Shown: positions 1 through 8,617 of the stretch, piece by piece
How positions within the stretch are numbered: position 1 is the stretch's first letter
Layout of the letters: each line of letters begins with the position of its first letter
Position numbers and translations under genes: made by a program
Notes under the pieces: model-generated
What the model saw: only the letters and a program-made list of their open reading frames with translations
What the model was told of the DNA's origin: nothing
Databases searched by the model: none
From: G963665185 sp963665185
GTDB taxonomy: Bacteria; Desulfobacterota; Desulfovibrionia; Desulfovibrionales; Desulfovibrionaceae
NCBI GenBank assembly: GCA_963665185.2
Contig: CAXXPO010000010.1
Span: forward strand, 248,001 to 312,000
Direction of reading: 5' to 3'
DNA: 64,000 bases

Positions 1-479
1 GGAGCTTCGGCAGATGCCGCCGGCGCGTCGGCCTTGGTTATCTGAATTTTCAGAGGGGCGGCCAGGGCCTGCTGCAGGGCTTGCTGCCGGTTGTTGCGAA
101 CCTGCAACAACTCCCGCTGCCGGGCCTGGTACGCCGCCGGAGGTGGCGGAAGCTTCACCACCGTAACCAGCGGAGCTTCATCCTGGGGAGCGGACTGGTC
201 TGTCTTGTCAGGCAGTGGAGGCGGGGGAGGATTCACCAGCCCTGTTTTCTGATCCGGCGCGGCCAGGGCAGGCTGTTCATCCGCCACATCGTTTTCCACG
301 CCCGCAATCTGCTGTTGCTCCTTCCGTTCCTTGTCGGGCTGGCTGCCGAACTGAACCGAATAGAACAGAACGCCAAGCACCACCACTCCCACGGCGATAG
401 CCAGATACAAAAATCGACTGCCTCCTTTCCGGGTGTCGGGTTTGGGCTTGATGACCAGGCTGTTCGGGCTGTCGCTCAT
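1..479 (-). CDS. trbI: TrbI/VirB10-type conjugation protein, N-terminal part (cut by window edge)
   Basis: The frame starts at 479 and stays open to the left edge, giving about 159 residues. A short cytoplasmic N-terminus leads to one membrane segment (residues about 23-40). A proline-rich periplasmic stretch follows (runs of PPPPP near residue 85 and PPPP near residue 112), then Gln/Ala-rich sequence. This is the usual N-terminal layout of VirB10/TrbI, the energy-transducing scaffold that spans both membranes in type IV secretion. It lies 8 bp after the tail-collar gene and closes the trb series that began with trbB. The conserved beta-barrel domain is outside the window, so the call rests on layout and on trbF and trbG upstream. 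Confidence 0.75.
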   Translation of the reverse strand, partial: MSDSPNSLVIKPKPDTRKGGSRFLYLAIAVGVVVLGVLFYSVQFGSQPDKERKEQQQIAGVENDVADEQPALAAPDQKTGLVNPPPPPLPDKTDQSAPQDEAPLVTVVKLPPPPAAYQARQRELLQVRNNRQQALQQALAAPLKIQITKADAPAASAEA

Positions 480-487
480 TGTGTCCT

Positions 488-1075
488 CTACCTGGCCTTG
501 ATGATGTACATTAAGGCAACGTTGCGGGGGCGGGTTTCCAAGCCTACTCGCGGTGCTCCGTAACCGTCAGAAGTGATCCTTGCGTATCCAGATCGTCCAT
601 GAGGAGGTGACTGCCCATTCCAAAATGTTCCAATCATATGCCCACCAAAGCTGTTTGTGTTTTCAATTCCAGATGTTTCTGCATCTGTATTAAAAGCCAG
701 CCTTCCTCCAAAACCGCTAAAAGTATGCCCTTGGAACGCATCATTTTGTGAACTCTTCAAACCTCTTCCTGAATCCACTCCCCGCCCATGATCCCAGCCA
801 CGGATGAATTCACCGCGCAGGTCGGGAACCCGGCTTCCGACAATGGTGGCCAGCGTCGGGTAACTTGCAGCGGAAAAGCTCTGCCCGTTGCATTCAAGAT
901 ACCCGGTGGGGACCGTTCCGGATGGCCAGGGAATAATGGTCCCCACCGGAACAGGTGGAACCGCCGTGACGTTTACAGGCGCAATGCTCGCGGAATCAGC
1001 GGCGTAAACGCCGGGAACCGTGAACAGCAGCACAAAAAACATGCAGAGGATATGTCGTCGCATGAGAGTCTCCAT
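488..1075 (-). CDS. Secreted phage tail-collar domain protein linked to the conjugative pilus
   Basis: 195 residues. A signal peptide (residues about 8-25, ending VYA) is followed by a tail-collar type domain: PVGTIIPWPSG near residue 43, YLECNGQ, then VPDLRGEFIRGWD and a C-terminal RPRNVALMYIIKAR. This is the signature of tail-fibre tip and collar proteins. Its start overlaps the pilV stop (TGATG), and trbI begins 8 bp after its end, so it belongs to the transfer operon. Tail-collar domains normally sit at the receptor-binding end of phage fibres. A role as a separate adhesin working with PilV in recipient recognition is inference. Methionine 5 is an alternative start. Confidence 0.8.
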   Translation of the reverse strand: METLMRRHILCMFFVLLFTVPGVYAADSASIAPVNVTAVPPVPVGTIIPWPSGTVPTGYLECNGQSFSAASYPTLATIVGSRVPDLRGEFIRGWDHGRGVDSGRGLKSSQNDAFQGHTFSGFGGRLAFNTDAETSGIENTNSFGGHMIGTFWNGQSPPHGRSGYARITSDGYGAPRVGLETRPRNVALMYIIKAR

Positions 1076-2220
1076 CAGTTGCAGGTTGTCATGACCTGGA
1101 GTTTGCCGTGTTCAGGTGCGGGAGAGATCCAGCCCTTGCTGGTGTCCGTTGTCAGAATGCGCAGGTTGACCCGCCAGGAACTTCCCAGGTCCGTGGCCCA
1201 GGCCTGGACCGATACGATGGAGTCCGACAGATTCCCCGCTTCCGCGAGAACCGGGACGACGAAAATTTCAGGGCGGGTGTCTGTTCCGGTCGGGCAATGC
1301 GGCTTGGGAATGATGTCGCCGTTGGAGGCAATGGTGGAGCCGGCCACAAGCAGGGAATTACCCGTGTCAGTCAGGAGTTCCACCTGTCCGTTGCGGCAGA
1401 TGTACAGCCCTTCGTCCGGATCAAAAAAAACCCGGCCTTCCTTGGATGGATCACACACTCCCATCTCTGCCAGGGAATGGCTTTCGAACCGGACTTCACG
1501 CACGCCGTTTATGGCGTGGTCGGTCATATCCAGTTCTGTGGCCATCTGGTTGAGTTCGGGATGTCCGGGAACCTTGATGCGGTAGAGAAAATCCTTGCCC
1601 AGGTCCCCGTCGCGCAAAGACACCAAGGCCCCGATATGGCCTGCTCCGGGGTCGGGAATATCCGTGGCCGACAAATCCATGCGCCACCCGCCGAAAGCGC
1701 CTTGCAGACTTCCGGCCGGCTGGCCCGGCATGTCCCCTGTGGGAACGAATCCTCCCGCACCACCGATGAGTGCGGCACAGGATGGCACATCCGAATTCAG
1801 AAAAGATTTCTTTTCTCCAGCTCCTCTGCCGCCGCTGGTAATCACAAGGACTTGCAGCTCCCCGGCGGAAGGTTGCAGCGCGTAGGCCGTGTACGACTGC
1901 CCCCAGGGGTTGGTGTCCGCGAATCCATCCGGAAGGAACCGGTCTGCCCGAAGCTGGGCCATGGAAATGGAAACCGCATGCGTTGCCGTGGCCACGCCGG
2001 TCAGATTCGTCCAATGTGTCCTGGAATAGGCAGACGCTGCGTCCAGAACCTTTGCCAGATGATCCGCCACGGCACGTTTCCTGATGTTGTTCAGGCCGGA
2101 CTCCATAAGGGAGGCCAGCACCGGGAGGAGCATCAGAAGCACCACCAGGCCCCCCAGAATTTCCAGGGAGGTGAAACCGGCCTGCGTATGCTTTTTCTTT
2201 GTTTTCATTTGGGCTTCCAT
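1075..2220 (-). CDS. pilV: PilV-type minor prepilin of the type IVb conjugative pilus
   Basis: 381 residues from the ATG at 2220; a second ATG at 2208 gives 377. A type IV prepilin leader KKKHTQAG precedes the cleavage point, followed by FTSLE with the conserved Glu at +5 and a hydrophobic helix. Long pilin-like sequence follows, with paired cysteines near the end. Size and place after pilS and pilM match R64/PAPI-1 PilV, the tip subunit that recognises recipient surface. The start lies 2 bp after the pilM stop. The open frame runs upstream to 2832, but that part overlaps pilM and the ATPase and is not credible. No Rci recombinase or shufflon repeats were seen beside it. Confidence 0.82.
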   Translation of the reverse strand: MEAQMKTKKKHTQAGFTSLEILGGLVVLLMLLPVLASLMESGLNNIRKRAVADHLAKVLDAASAYSRTHWTNLTGVATATHAVSISMAQLRADRFLPDGFADTNPWGQSYTAYALQPSAGELQVLVITSGGRGAGEKKSFLNSDVPSCAALIGGAGGFVPTGDMPGQPAGSLQGAFGGWRMDLSATDIPDPGAGHIGALVSLRDGDLGKDFLYRIKVPGHPELNQMATELDMTDHAINGVREVRFESHSLAEMGVCDPSKEGRVFFDPDEGLYICRNGQVELLTDTGNSLLVAGSTIASNGDIIPKPHCPTGTDTRPEIFVVPVLAEAGNLSDSIVSVQAWATDLGSSWRVNLRILTTDTSKGWISPAPEHGKLQVMTTCN

Positions 2221-2222
2221 GC

Positions 2223-2657
2223 TCAGGACGGTTGCACGATCACGCTGACGATGTTGTGTTCCCGGACAAAACCGGGCAAAGGCTCCACCAGACCGCAATG
2301 TCTGTTTTCCAGATGCCCGTTGCGGGCAACGCCCACTGCCAAGCTGCCATGAACCACATCCATGATGGCTTCTGCCTCCGATGCCGATACATCTCCCCAG
2401 ACATACATCCGGCCCCCGACGATCCGGTTTTGCCATGACCGGATCGGTTGCCAGCCCGGAGGAAGAATCATATCTCCACGCGAAACCGTTCCCGATGCCT
2501 GCTTGTGGGTGATCGCATACAGATGGACAGCGTTTCGATAGACGGCAAAATTGGCGGCCACGGCCTTTGCTCTGGAAGAATCCACAGAGGTGGCCTGATC
2601 CAGACTGAAAAGTGCCATGCATCCCAGTACGACCAGGAAAACCGCCAACGCTTTCAT
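2223..2657 (-). CDS. pilM: PilM-like conjugative pilus protein
   Basis: 144 residues with an N-terminal hydrophobic segment (about residues 3-18) and a small periplasmic domain. Length, position and membrane anchor agree with the R64/PAPI-1 PilM family, whose members are about 145 residues; that protein is needed for thin-pilus function but its activity is not well defined. The start codon overlaps the stop of the ATPase gene upstream (ATGA), which indicates translational coupling. It should not be confused with the actin-like PilM of type IVa pili, which is much larger. Confidence 0.65.
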   Translation of the reverse strand: MKALAVFLVVLGCMALFSLDQATSVDSSRAKAVAANFAVYRNAVHLYAITHKQASGTVSRGDMILPPGWQPIRSWQNRIVGGRMYVWGDVSASEAEAIMDVVHGSLAVGVARNGHLENRHCGLVEPLPGFVREHNIVSVIVQPS

Positions 2658-3625
2658 ATGGCGTCAATCCCCTTGTAGGTGATGATGTTGAGCTGCTCGC
2701 GCATGTCCTCCCTGAGCGTGGCAAACTCCGAGGTCTTGAGCTTGGCCCGGATTCCCGCATACTTCGGAGAATGAGGGACAAGCAGAAACCCCGGCACATG
2801 CAGGACACGATCTCCTTCAGGGGCCGAGACAAGTTGCTGCTGGATTATGGCCAGAAGACTTTGGGAAAGGTTGGAGGCGGCCACTTCGCCGTCTATCTCA
2901 CGGGCAAAGGTGCTGAGCCGGTCCAGGGCGGCAGGTACGTCCAAACCATGTATGGTAGCCACCACGATTTGGTCGTCCGAGCCGAGGCTTACGCGTAACG
3001 CTTCACTGGCCGCGTACTTGTTCCTGATTTCACCGATGTAGATAATGTCCGGCGATGCACAGAGGTGGGAACGCTCAATGGCCTGCGCCAGATTTTCCTC
3101 ATCCGTGTTTGCCTGATAGCAGACGCCATGCTCCCCGTGCGGACCGCAAAGCGGCATCTCCACAGGCGTTTCAAAACTTACAGCAAGCCCACCAAACCTT
3201 TTGAGCCGTTCGGCTATGTACGCACTGGCACTGGTTGTCTTGCCGGAAGCCTGCGCCCCGGAAAACAGGATGAGGCCCTTGCGCTGCTCATGGGCCATCA
3301 GCCAGGTTACGAGAGAGTCGGAAAGCCCCAGGGTATCCAGGGCAGGAACCTTTTCCGGAATTCGTCGCAAAAACCAGACCAGCCCGGCTCCCCACTCCAC
3401 GCCCTCGTACAGGGCGACGCGGTAACCGACATCTTCGTGCTGAATCCGAAATACGGGTTTTTTGGTGTCCTCGTATATTTTGACCACCTCGCCCAGGAGA
3501 CTTCTGATGGCCCGCTTCTGTTCCCTGCTGCAGGTGATCAGCTCGCCACGGGATTTCATGTAGGCCCGGCCGCCGCTTTCCAGAATCAGGTCGGAAAATC
3601 GAAGAGATTTGAACATGTCTCCCAT
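2654..3625 (-). CDS. PilT-type secretion ATPase of the conjugative pilus
   Basis: 323 residues. An N-terminal domain is followed by a RecA-like ATPase core. The Walker A region reads GAQASGKTT (residues 123-131), with the conserved Gly-Lys-Thr kept but Ala-Ser in place of the usual Gly-Ser. The Walker B region is DIIYIGEIR (193-201), and an ATIHG His-box lies downstream. The fold class is the VirB11/PilT/GspE family. Its place after pilS matches pilT2 of PAPI-1-like elements (in R64 the pilT name belongs to a transglycosylase). It may power retraction. The 2-bp gap to pilS and the overlap with pilM keep it inside the operon. Confidence 0.78.
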   Translation of the reverse strand: MGDMFKSLRFSDLILESGGRAYMKSRGELITCSREQKRAIRSLLGEVVKIYEDTKKPVFRIQHEDVGYRVALYEGVEWGAGLVWFLRRIPEKVPALDTLGLSDSLVTWLMAHEQRKGLILFSGAQASGKTTSASAYIAERLKRFGGLAVSFETPVEMPLCGPHGEHGVCYQANTDEENLAQAIERSHLCASPDIIYIGEIRNKYAASEALRVSLGSDDQIVVATIHGLDVPAALDRLSTFAREIDGEVAASNLSQSLLAIIQQQLVSAPEGDRVLHVPGFLLVPHSPKYAGIRAKLKTSEFATLREDMREQLNIITYKGIDAI

Positions 3626-3626
3626 C

Positions 3627-4154
3627 CTAGTTGCTGGTGAACGCGATTGTGTTCGATTTGACTACGGCGGCCGCGACGTCTCCGACCATGTCGCCTGTCT
3701 GGTCGATATCCACTCCGTTGACCTGCACCGAGACCCACGAACCGGACTGGTACACGGCCAGCTTGGTTGCCGCATCCTGGGGAATGGAGTTCGTGGTGAT
3801 GACAAAGGTGTTGGGATCGGTTCCCGTAGCCACGGTCACAATGCCGTTCCAGTCATTGCGCACCCCGTTGGACTTGATCATCTTTTCCGGGACCACGCCC
3901 GCCTTGACGGCCAGGTCCGTATCCAGGCCGGAGTAGTCGGCCCGCGCGGTGTAGAGCTGCTTCACCTGCAACCGCAACGATGAGATGGATTGCTCCGTGG
4001 CAGAGAGTTTGGAGCTGGAGAAAAGGTAGATGATGAGCGTTCCTGCGGCTGCAATCATGATCAGGTAAAACAGCATGGATCCCAGGGATTCGACGAGCGT
4101 GAATCCCCTCTGATTCCGATACCTTGGAGAAGTGAAATCGCGTTTGCCTGTCAT
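3627..4154 (-). CDS. pilS: Major type IVb prepilin PilS
   Basis: 175 residues from the ATG at 4154. The leader TGKRDFTSPRYRNQRG ends in Gly, followed by FTLVES with Glu at +5. A long hydrophobic N-terminal helix and a Ser/Thr-rich globular domain follow. This is the type IV pilin plan and matches the PilS-like major subunit of thin pili. An in-frame ATG at 4187 overlaps the end of pilR and is less likely. No dedicated prepilin peptidase (PilU) is in the window, so processing must use a peptidase encoded elsewhere. Confidence 0.82.
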   Translation of the reverse strand: MTGKRDFTSPRYRNQRGFTLVESLGSMLFYLIMIAAAGTLIIYLFSSSKLSATEQSISSLRLQVKQLYTARADYSGLDTDLAVKAGVVPEKMIKSNGVRNDWNGIVTVATGTDPNTFVITTNSIPQDAATKLAVYQSGSWVSVQVNGVDIDQTGDMVGDVAAAVVKSNTIAFTSN

Positions 4155-4164
4155 AGAAAAGCTC

Positions 4165-5259
4165 CTACATGGCCAGATGCTGGCCAAGTTGTTGTTGAAG
4201 GGAGGAGACCGCCAAAGCCAGTCCGATCAGCATGGCGACAATTCCGCCAATACAAACCACGTTTATGATCCGGGCCTGCGCGCCGATGCGTTTCATGCTT
4301 TCCGCGAGCCACTCCGTGGCAATGGATTGCAGCTGGTGGTCGAAATCCGGCAGCATGGCATACACCCGGATGTCATCCACCAGTTCCCGGTCGGGAAAGT
4401 CGAACCCGATGTTTTCCAATGCGCCGCCCAGATCGTTCCCGATGTTGAGCTGCGAACGCATGGCCAGCAGACGCTCGCGCAGCCATCTGTCCGACCCGGT
4501 TCGGGAAAGCATGTCGTCCAGGGCATGGGTGAGCTGCATCCCGGCCTGAAGCAGGGTTGCCAGCGTGAACAGCCAGAGAGTGCCGATGATGAGACGGTAG
4601 AAGGACCAGGGAGGAACCCGGTCCAGAACCACACGGACCCGTCCCGTCCAGATGGGCAGGGTCGCCACGGAAAGAACAGCAAGCATTCCGATCCCGGCGA
4701 GCGTCACAACCCCGGCGGTCGAATCCACAAAAGAGGCCACCCGGTACAGGGCTCCCGCCCCTCCCTGCCATCCCGAAGGGTCGCTGATGCCCGCCAGTTG
4801 CGGCACAACATGACGGGACAACACAAAAAGAAGCACCAGGAAGAGCAGAGCAAGCAAAATCGGATAACTCAACGCCTGCACCACACTGCCCACGATCTTC
4901 CGCCGGGCCTCGATGATGTTGGTACACAACTCAAGGGCCTGGACAAGATTGCCGCCGGAGAGTCCCGAGCCGATAAGCATGGCCTCGGTGGGCGGAATGT
5001 AGCCTCCCAGGGCCGTGTCCAGCCGATGCCCGGCATTGAGGGCGATCAATGTTTCCCGCAGGACCAGTGCCGCCGGATGTCTGCGCCTGGAAAACTGGGC
5101 CTGCTGGTATTGCAGACAGGACACAACGCCCACACCATGGCCGGTCATGGCGGCCATCTTCCGGTACAGGCCCGAACGCAGCCGGGAATCGAACGATGCC
5201 CGTAAAACAGGGTGCAGAAGAGCCTTGAGCAGCGGACTGGTTCTGAGGTTGAAATGCAT
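4165..5259 (-). CDS. pilR: PilR inner-membrane platform protein (GspF/PilC family)
   Basis: 364 residues with two cytoplasmic GspF-type domains and membrane segments near residues 170-190, 210-232 and 335-355. This is the platform on which the assembly ATPase acts in type IV pilus and type II secretion systems. The start overlaps the stop of pilQ (ATGA type), and pilS follows closely. Gene order pilQ-pilR-pilS is that of IncI1 R64 and related islands. Confidence 0.85.
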   Translation of the reverse strand: MHFNLRTSPLLKALLHPVLRASFDSRLRSGLYRKMAAMTGHGVGVVSCLQYQQAQFSRRRHPAALVLRETLIALNAGHRLDTALGGYIPPTEAMLIGSGLSGGNLVQALELCTNIIEARRKIVGSVVQALSYPILLALLFLVLLFVLSRHVVPQLAGISDPSGWQGGAGALYRVASFVDSTAGVVTLAGIGMLAVLSVATLPIWTGRVRVVLDRVPPWSFYRLIIGTLWLFTLATLLQAGMQLTHALDDMLSRTGSDRWLRERLLAMRSQLNIGNDLGGALENIGFDFPDRELVDDIRVYAMLPDFDHQLQSIATEWLAESMKRIGAQARIINVVCIGGIVAMLIGLALAVSSLQQQLGQHLAM

Positions 5260-6920
5260 CAGTCGTCCCCGGAAATTGCCGCCACTTCGGGATTCAACGC
5301 GCCCGCCAGCTCGTCCAGCTCCTTGGCATGCAGGTTGAAATCCTCAAAGGCCTTGGCGTAGTTGAGGGGAACTCCCAGACGCAGTTCCGTCAGGTGCGGG
5401 TCGATCCGGCCACCCTCGATCAACTCGATGGCATGGCCGACGAACGTCTGTCCGTTCTGCTCCTCCCGCCAATGCTTGTGGGCTTTTTGAATCAACCCAC
5501 GCCGCAGGAAACGCAGGATGTAATGGTCCGTCGCCACGACTTCGGCGGCCACGGTCTGGCCGGTGATGCCCATGGAGTCGCAGTGTTTGCAGCCTTCCCC
5601 GCGAACATGGACCGAATCCATTTTTTCCGGGTCAATGGTACGGAACAACCGGGTAAGCACCGGCTCGGGCAAGACCTTCTGCCGGTACGGATCGTCCATG
5701 GGCAAAGCGGCAACGGTCTTGAGAGGCTGCTTGCATTTCTCGCACAGCACCGGGACCAGACGTTGATGCACAAGCCCGGCCAGCACGGTATGGTCGCAAA
5801 GGTATTCCAGAGGATCAGGATACTGGGCGGCCCGAAGCAAAGAAACCATGCGCTGCACAATGCCGAACGCGCTGTTGGCGTGGACCGTGGACCAGACGCC
5901 ATGTCCTGTCTGGGCCGCGTCCAGGGCGGCGGCAGCGGCTTCCGGATAGCGGATCTCACCGATCATGAGCGTATCCGGGTCCGAACGCATGGCACCGGCA
6001 ATCGCGTTGCGGTATTCACGGCCCCGCTTTTCCGGCTCGGCGTAATCCGATGAAACGCGGATCTGCTTGACCCGTTCCAGGGGATATTCCGGCGGATCTT
6101 CGATCGACATGAAATTCTTGGTCTGCCAGGTGGTGGCCATGCACTCCATGATGTGCTTGAGTGCCGTGGATTTGCCGTGACCGGTCGGCCCGGAAATGAG
6201 CGTCAGTCCGGATCGTTGGGTCAGAAACTGAAACCGCCGGATGTGGCGATCCGAATACCCCAGGGTTGTAAGGCGTTGCAGCAGGTCGCCGTCGGCCTTG
6301 GTGCGGTCGTAGAGAAGCCGCAGGGCCATGAACACGCCCGTTCCATAGCCGCCGAAATCGCAGTCCAGCGGTTCCGTATGGATACGGACCGATGTCACGG
6401 CATTGGGCAGGAATTTGCGGTCGATGATCCGGCCGTCCTGCCGCCTGTTTTCCGAAAAATTCGATTCCGCAGAAGTGGACATGGTCTGGTAGATCACGGT
6501 GATGAGCCGCCGTCCGATATCGCCCGTGTACTGACGTAGCGGCTGGATCATGCCCAGTCGCCGAATCTCGATGGTCGCGAACGGACCGTGCTCGGCTATG
6601 TGGATGTCCGAAGCTCCCAGGTCGTAGGCTTCCTGCATCAGCCGGACCGCCATATTCACCAGGTCGCTGTCGCTTTTGCCCACTTCCAGGGTTGCGCGGT
6701 ACACCTTGATGAATTGCTCCGCAGGCAGACGTTCGCGTGTCTGAAAGCCTTTTCGTCCGGCATACGAAAGAAAGGAGAGAAGATGCGGATCGCCTTCCTC
6801 CACCTCGCCGGAAACAAGTATTTTCCCGCCCTGAACCAGTACCCGCTCCTTCAGCCCTTCCGGGATGAAATGACAGCCCTCATGTTCCGCTCTGTGCATA
6901 TTTTTATTGTTCATGGTCAC
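5259..6920 (-). CDS. pilQ: PilQ assembly ATPase of the conjugative pilus (GspE/PilB family)
   Basis: 553 residues. The N-terminal domain carries the GASDIHI motif (residues 102-108) typical of GspE-family ATPases. Walker A is GPTGHGKS (244-251), followed by the Asp box, Walker B DTLMIGEIR and a STVHANS His-box. Two CxxC pairs (CEKC and CKHC) form the usual zinc knuckle in the C-terminal half. It powers pilin polymerisation at the inner membrane. An alternative start is at 6914. It abuts pilP upstream and overlaps pilR downstream by one base. Confidence 0.88.
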   Translation of the reverse strand: MTMNNKNMHRAEHEGCHFIPEGLKERVLVQGGKILVSGEVEEGDPHLLSFLSYAGRKGFQTRERLPAEQFIKVYRATLEVGKSDSDLVNMAVRLMQEAYDLGASDIHIAEHGPFATIEIRRLGMIQPLRQYTGDIGRRLITVIYQTMSTSAESNFSENRRQDGRIIDRKFLPNAVTSVRIHTEPLDCDFGGYGTGVFMALRLLYDRTKADGDLLQRLTTLGYSDRHIRRFQFLTQRSGLTLISGPTGHGKSTALKHIMECMATTWQTKNFMSIEDPPEYPLERVKQIRVSSDYAEPEKRGREYRNAIAGAMRSDPDTLMIGEIRYPEAAAAALDAAQTGHGVWSTVHANSAFGIVQRMVSLLRAAQYPDPLEYLCDHTVLAGLVHQRLVPVLCEKCKQPLKTVAALPMDDPYRQKVLPEPVLTRLFRTIDPEKMDSVHVRGEGCKHCDSMGITGQTVAAEVVATDHYILRFLRRGLIQKAHKHWREEQNGQTFVGHAIELIEGGRIDPHLTELRLGVPLNYAKAFEDFNLHAKELDELAGALNPEVAAISGDD

Positions 6921-7384
6921 TACTCCTGGAAAAGAAGGGGTTCTGATTTGCCATGAAAACGCATGACAACCCGGTTTGTCTGGATGCTTTCGACAACGCC
7001 GCCCAGGACGCGGTCCCCTTTTTTCACGGTGAGCATGCCCTTGCGGCTCATCAGGGTGGCTGTGAGCGCCCCCCCTGCCCCCTCGGCACTCTGAATGGAA
7101 ATCACCACGGGGCGCGGTTCAGGCTTTGCAGGGCGTGGAGCGACCTGGACGGGCCGGACCGGAACCGGCGCAGGCTTTTTGCGCAATTTTTCCAGCTCCT
7201 GCTTTTCACGTTCCAGCAGCACTTCGATTTTCATCAGTTCCAGCTGGCCGCGCTTGTCGGACAGATCACCTTGCGTGATATTGGTTTGCGGGGCATCGGA
7301 CGGGCCGGCGTGAATATCCCCGGCAACACCGGGAACAACAAATGCCAGCAGGACAAGAACACTCAGCAGGCTACGGCATGGCAT
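6920..7384 (-). CDS. pilP: PilP, periplasmic protein of the conjugative pilus
   Basis: 154 residues from the ATG at 7384, inside the last codons of pilO. A signal peptide (hydrophobic residues about 5-20) is followed by a charged coiled-coil-like stretch (VLLEREKQELEKLRKK). A Pro/Val-rich linker and a C-terminal beta domain containing MSRKGMLTVKKGDRVLGG come next. The last part resembles the PilP/GspC homology region, which links the inner-membrane complex to the secretin. The frame stays open further upstream over pilO, but only this start gives a signal peptide. Confidence 0.75.
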   Translation of the reverse strand: MPCRSLLSVLVLLAFVVPGVAGDIHAGPSDAPQTNITQGDLSDKRGQLELMKIEVLLEREKQELEKLRKKPAPVPVRPVQVAPRPAKPEPRPVVISIQSAEGAGGALTATLMSRKGMLTVKKGDRVLGGVVESIQTNRVVMRFHGKSEPLLFQE

Positions 7385-8615
7385 GGACCGTTCCCTCCAC
7401 GGTGAATTGATTGTTTTTCCAGAGGATTTTTCCGATCGCCAGACCCGGTATCCGGTCCAGCGCAAAAAACATGTCCCGCGTGGACGAACCGATGTCCGGG
7501 ATGGACGACATGGAATAGGTTCCCAACTGCCAGGGCGAACGGACCAGAACAGGCGCGGACAGCAAGCTGTCCTCAATTTCCTTTTCTTCCGGTTCGGCCC
7601 AGGAAACGGACAGCCTGGCGCCCAGCAACTGGGTCAGCTGGTACAGGCTGGCGGTGGCGTCGGTGCGGTGGGACAACGGCAGTGCAGGACGGGTTGCGTT
7701 GGCAATTGGAAGCGGCTGGCGCGATGTCGCCAGGGTGGGATTCTTATTCAAAGAAGCATTGTGCGGCAGCTCCACAAAACTGGCCTGCGGCGCATGCGCC
7801 CAGATCCGGCTCATCCCTGTCCGGTCCACCCGGATGGAATCCAGATGCCAGCCAGACTCGTACACCGGAGCGGAAAATACGTACTCCAGGGCCGCCTTTC
7901 CCAAGACGCTCGGCAGCGGGGCATCAAGCCATTCCTTGGAGAAATAACGGCCAGGTGCCTGCAAAATCGCGTCCCGGCTGGCTTCGGCCTGTTTCCGAGC
8001 ATTGCGCAGGCTTTCCAACGCCTGTTTCCGCTCCTGTTCTTCCTGATACTTCAGGTATTGCTGCACCCCGGCCACAAAAAGAACGCAGGCTATCGCCAGG
8101 ACGGAAAAAAGACGTTTGTGCGACCGTGGGTAAAGCGGCTCGACTTTCTCCCGCAGCCTGATCAGCCCCTGGATATGCGTCAGGGACTTTTCCACATCTT
8201 CCAGGCAGATTTCGCTTTCCCATCGCGTCAGGGACTTCAGGTTGGCAAAATGCGCTTTGGCCTCGTCCAGGGTCTGGAAGACATGGTCGCCGTCGCCGGC
8301 AATGATCCGCTTGCCTACGGCGCAGACCCACCAAAGGTCTTGCGCAATATGAAAGAGTCCGATCCACGACTCGGGCGAGCGGTCCACCAAAGCGCAGGCC
8401 AGGGAAGGCACACGGGGGAACTTGCCCACCGACGTGCCCAGTCCGTACTGACGTTCCCGGAAGACGACCGCGTCGTATCCGGCATCGCCGAATTCCCCGG
8501 CAGCCGTCCGGGCCTGGGCAAAACGTTCCTTGCGGCCAATCCTGGCCTGTCCGTCCAGGACCTGCCACCACAGTCCGGCTGCAAAGTCCCGGTTGCCTAT
8601 TGTCACAATATGCAC
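7371..8615 (-). CDS. pilO: PilO pilus accessory protein (R64 type)
   Basis: 414 residues. A cytoplasmic N-terminal domain of about 165 residues (actin-like in type) is followed by one membrane segment (about residues 168-186, VLAIACVLFVAGVQQYL). A coiled coil (EEQERKQALESLRNARKQAE) and a periplasmic domain complete it. This agrees with the PilO family of thin pili, which joins the functions of PilM/N/O of type IVa systems. It sits 2 bp after pilN and overlaps pilP by 14 bp. Family assignment is by length, layout and position. Confidence 0.75.
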   Translation of the reverse strand: MHIVTIGNRDFAAGLWWQVLDGQARIGRKERFAQARTAAGEFGDAGYDAVVFRERQYGLGTSVGKFPRVPSLACALVDRSPESWIGLFHIAQDLWWVCAVGKRIIAGDGDHVFQTLDEAKAHFANLKSLTRWESEICLEDVEKSLTHIQGLIRLREKVEPLYPRSHKRLFSVLAIACVLFVAGVQQYLKYQEEQERKQALESLRNARKQAEASRDAILQAPGRYFSKEWLDAPLPSVLGKAALEYVFSAPVYESGWHLDSIRVDRTGMSRIWAHAPQASFVELPHNASLNKNPTLATSRQPLPIANATRPALPLSHRTDATASLYQLTQLLGARLSVSWAEPEEKEIEDSLLSAPVLVRSPWQLGTYSMSSIPDIGSSTRDMFFALDRIPGLAIGKILWKNNQFTVEGTVHAMP

Positions 8616-8617
8616 GG

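Noticed and set aside
1075..2220. Shufflon or invertible segments at the pilV end
   Set aside because: No repeated 19-bp type sites or alternative inverted pilV ends were seen, and no Rci-like recombinase is nearby.
2221..2832. Upstream extension of pilV to 585 residues
   Set aside because: It overlaps pilM and the ATPase gene, and the prepilin leader requires a start at 2220 or 2208.
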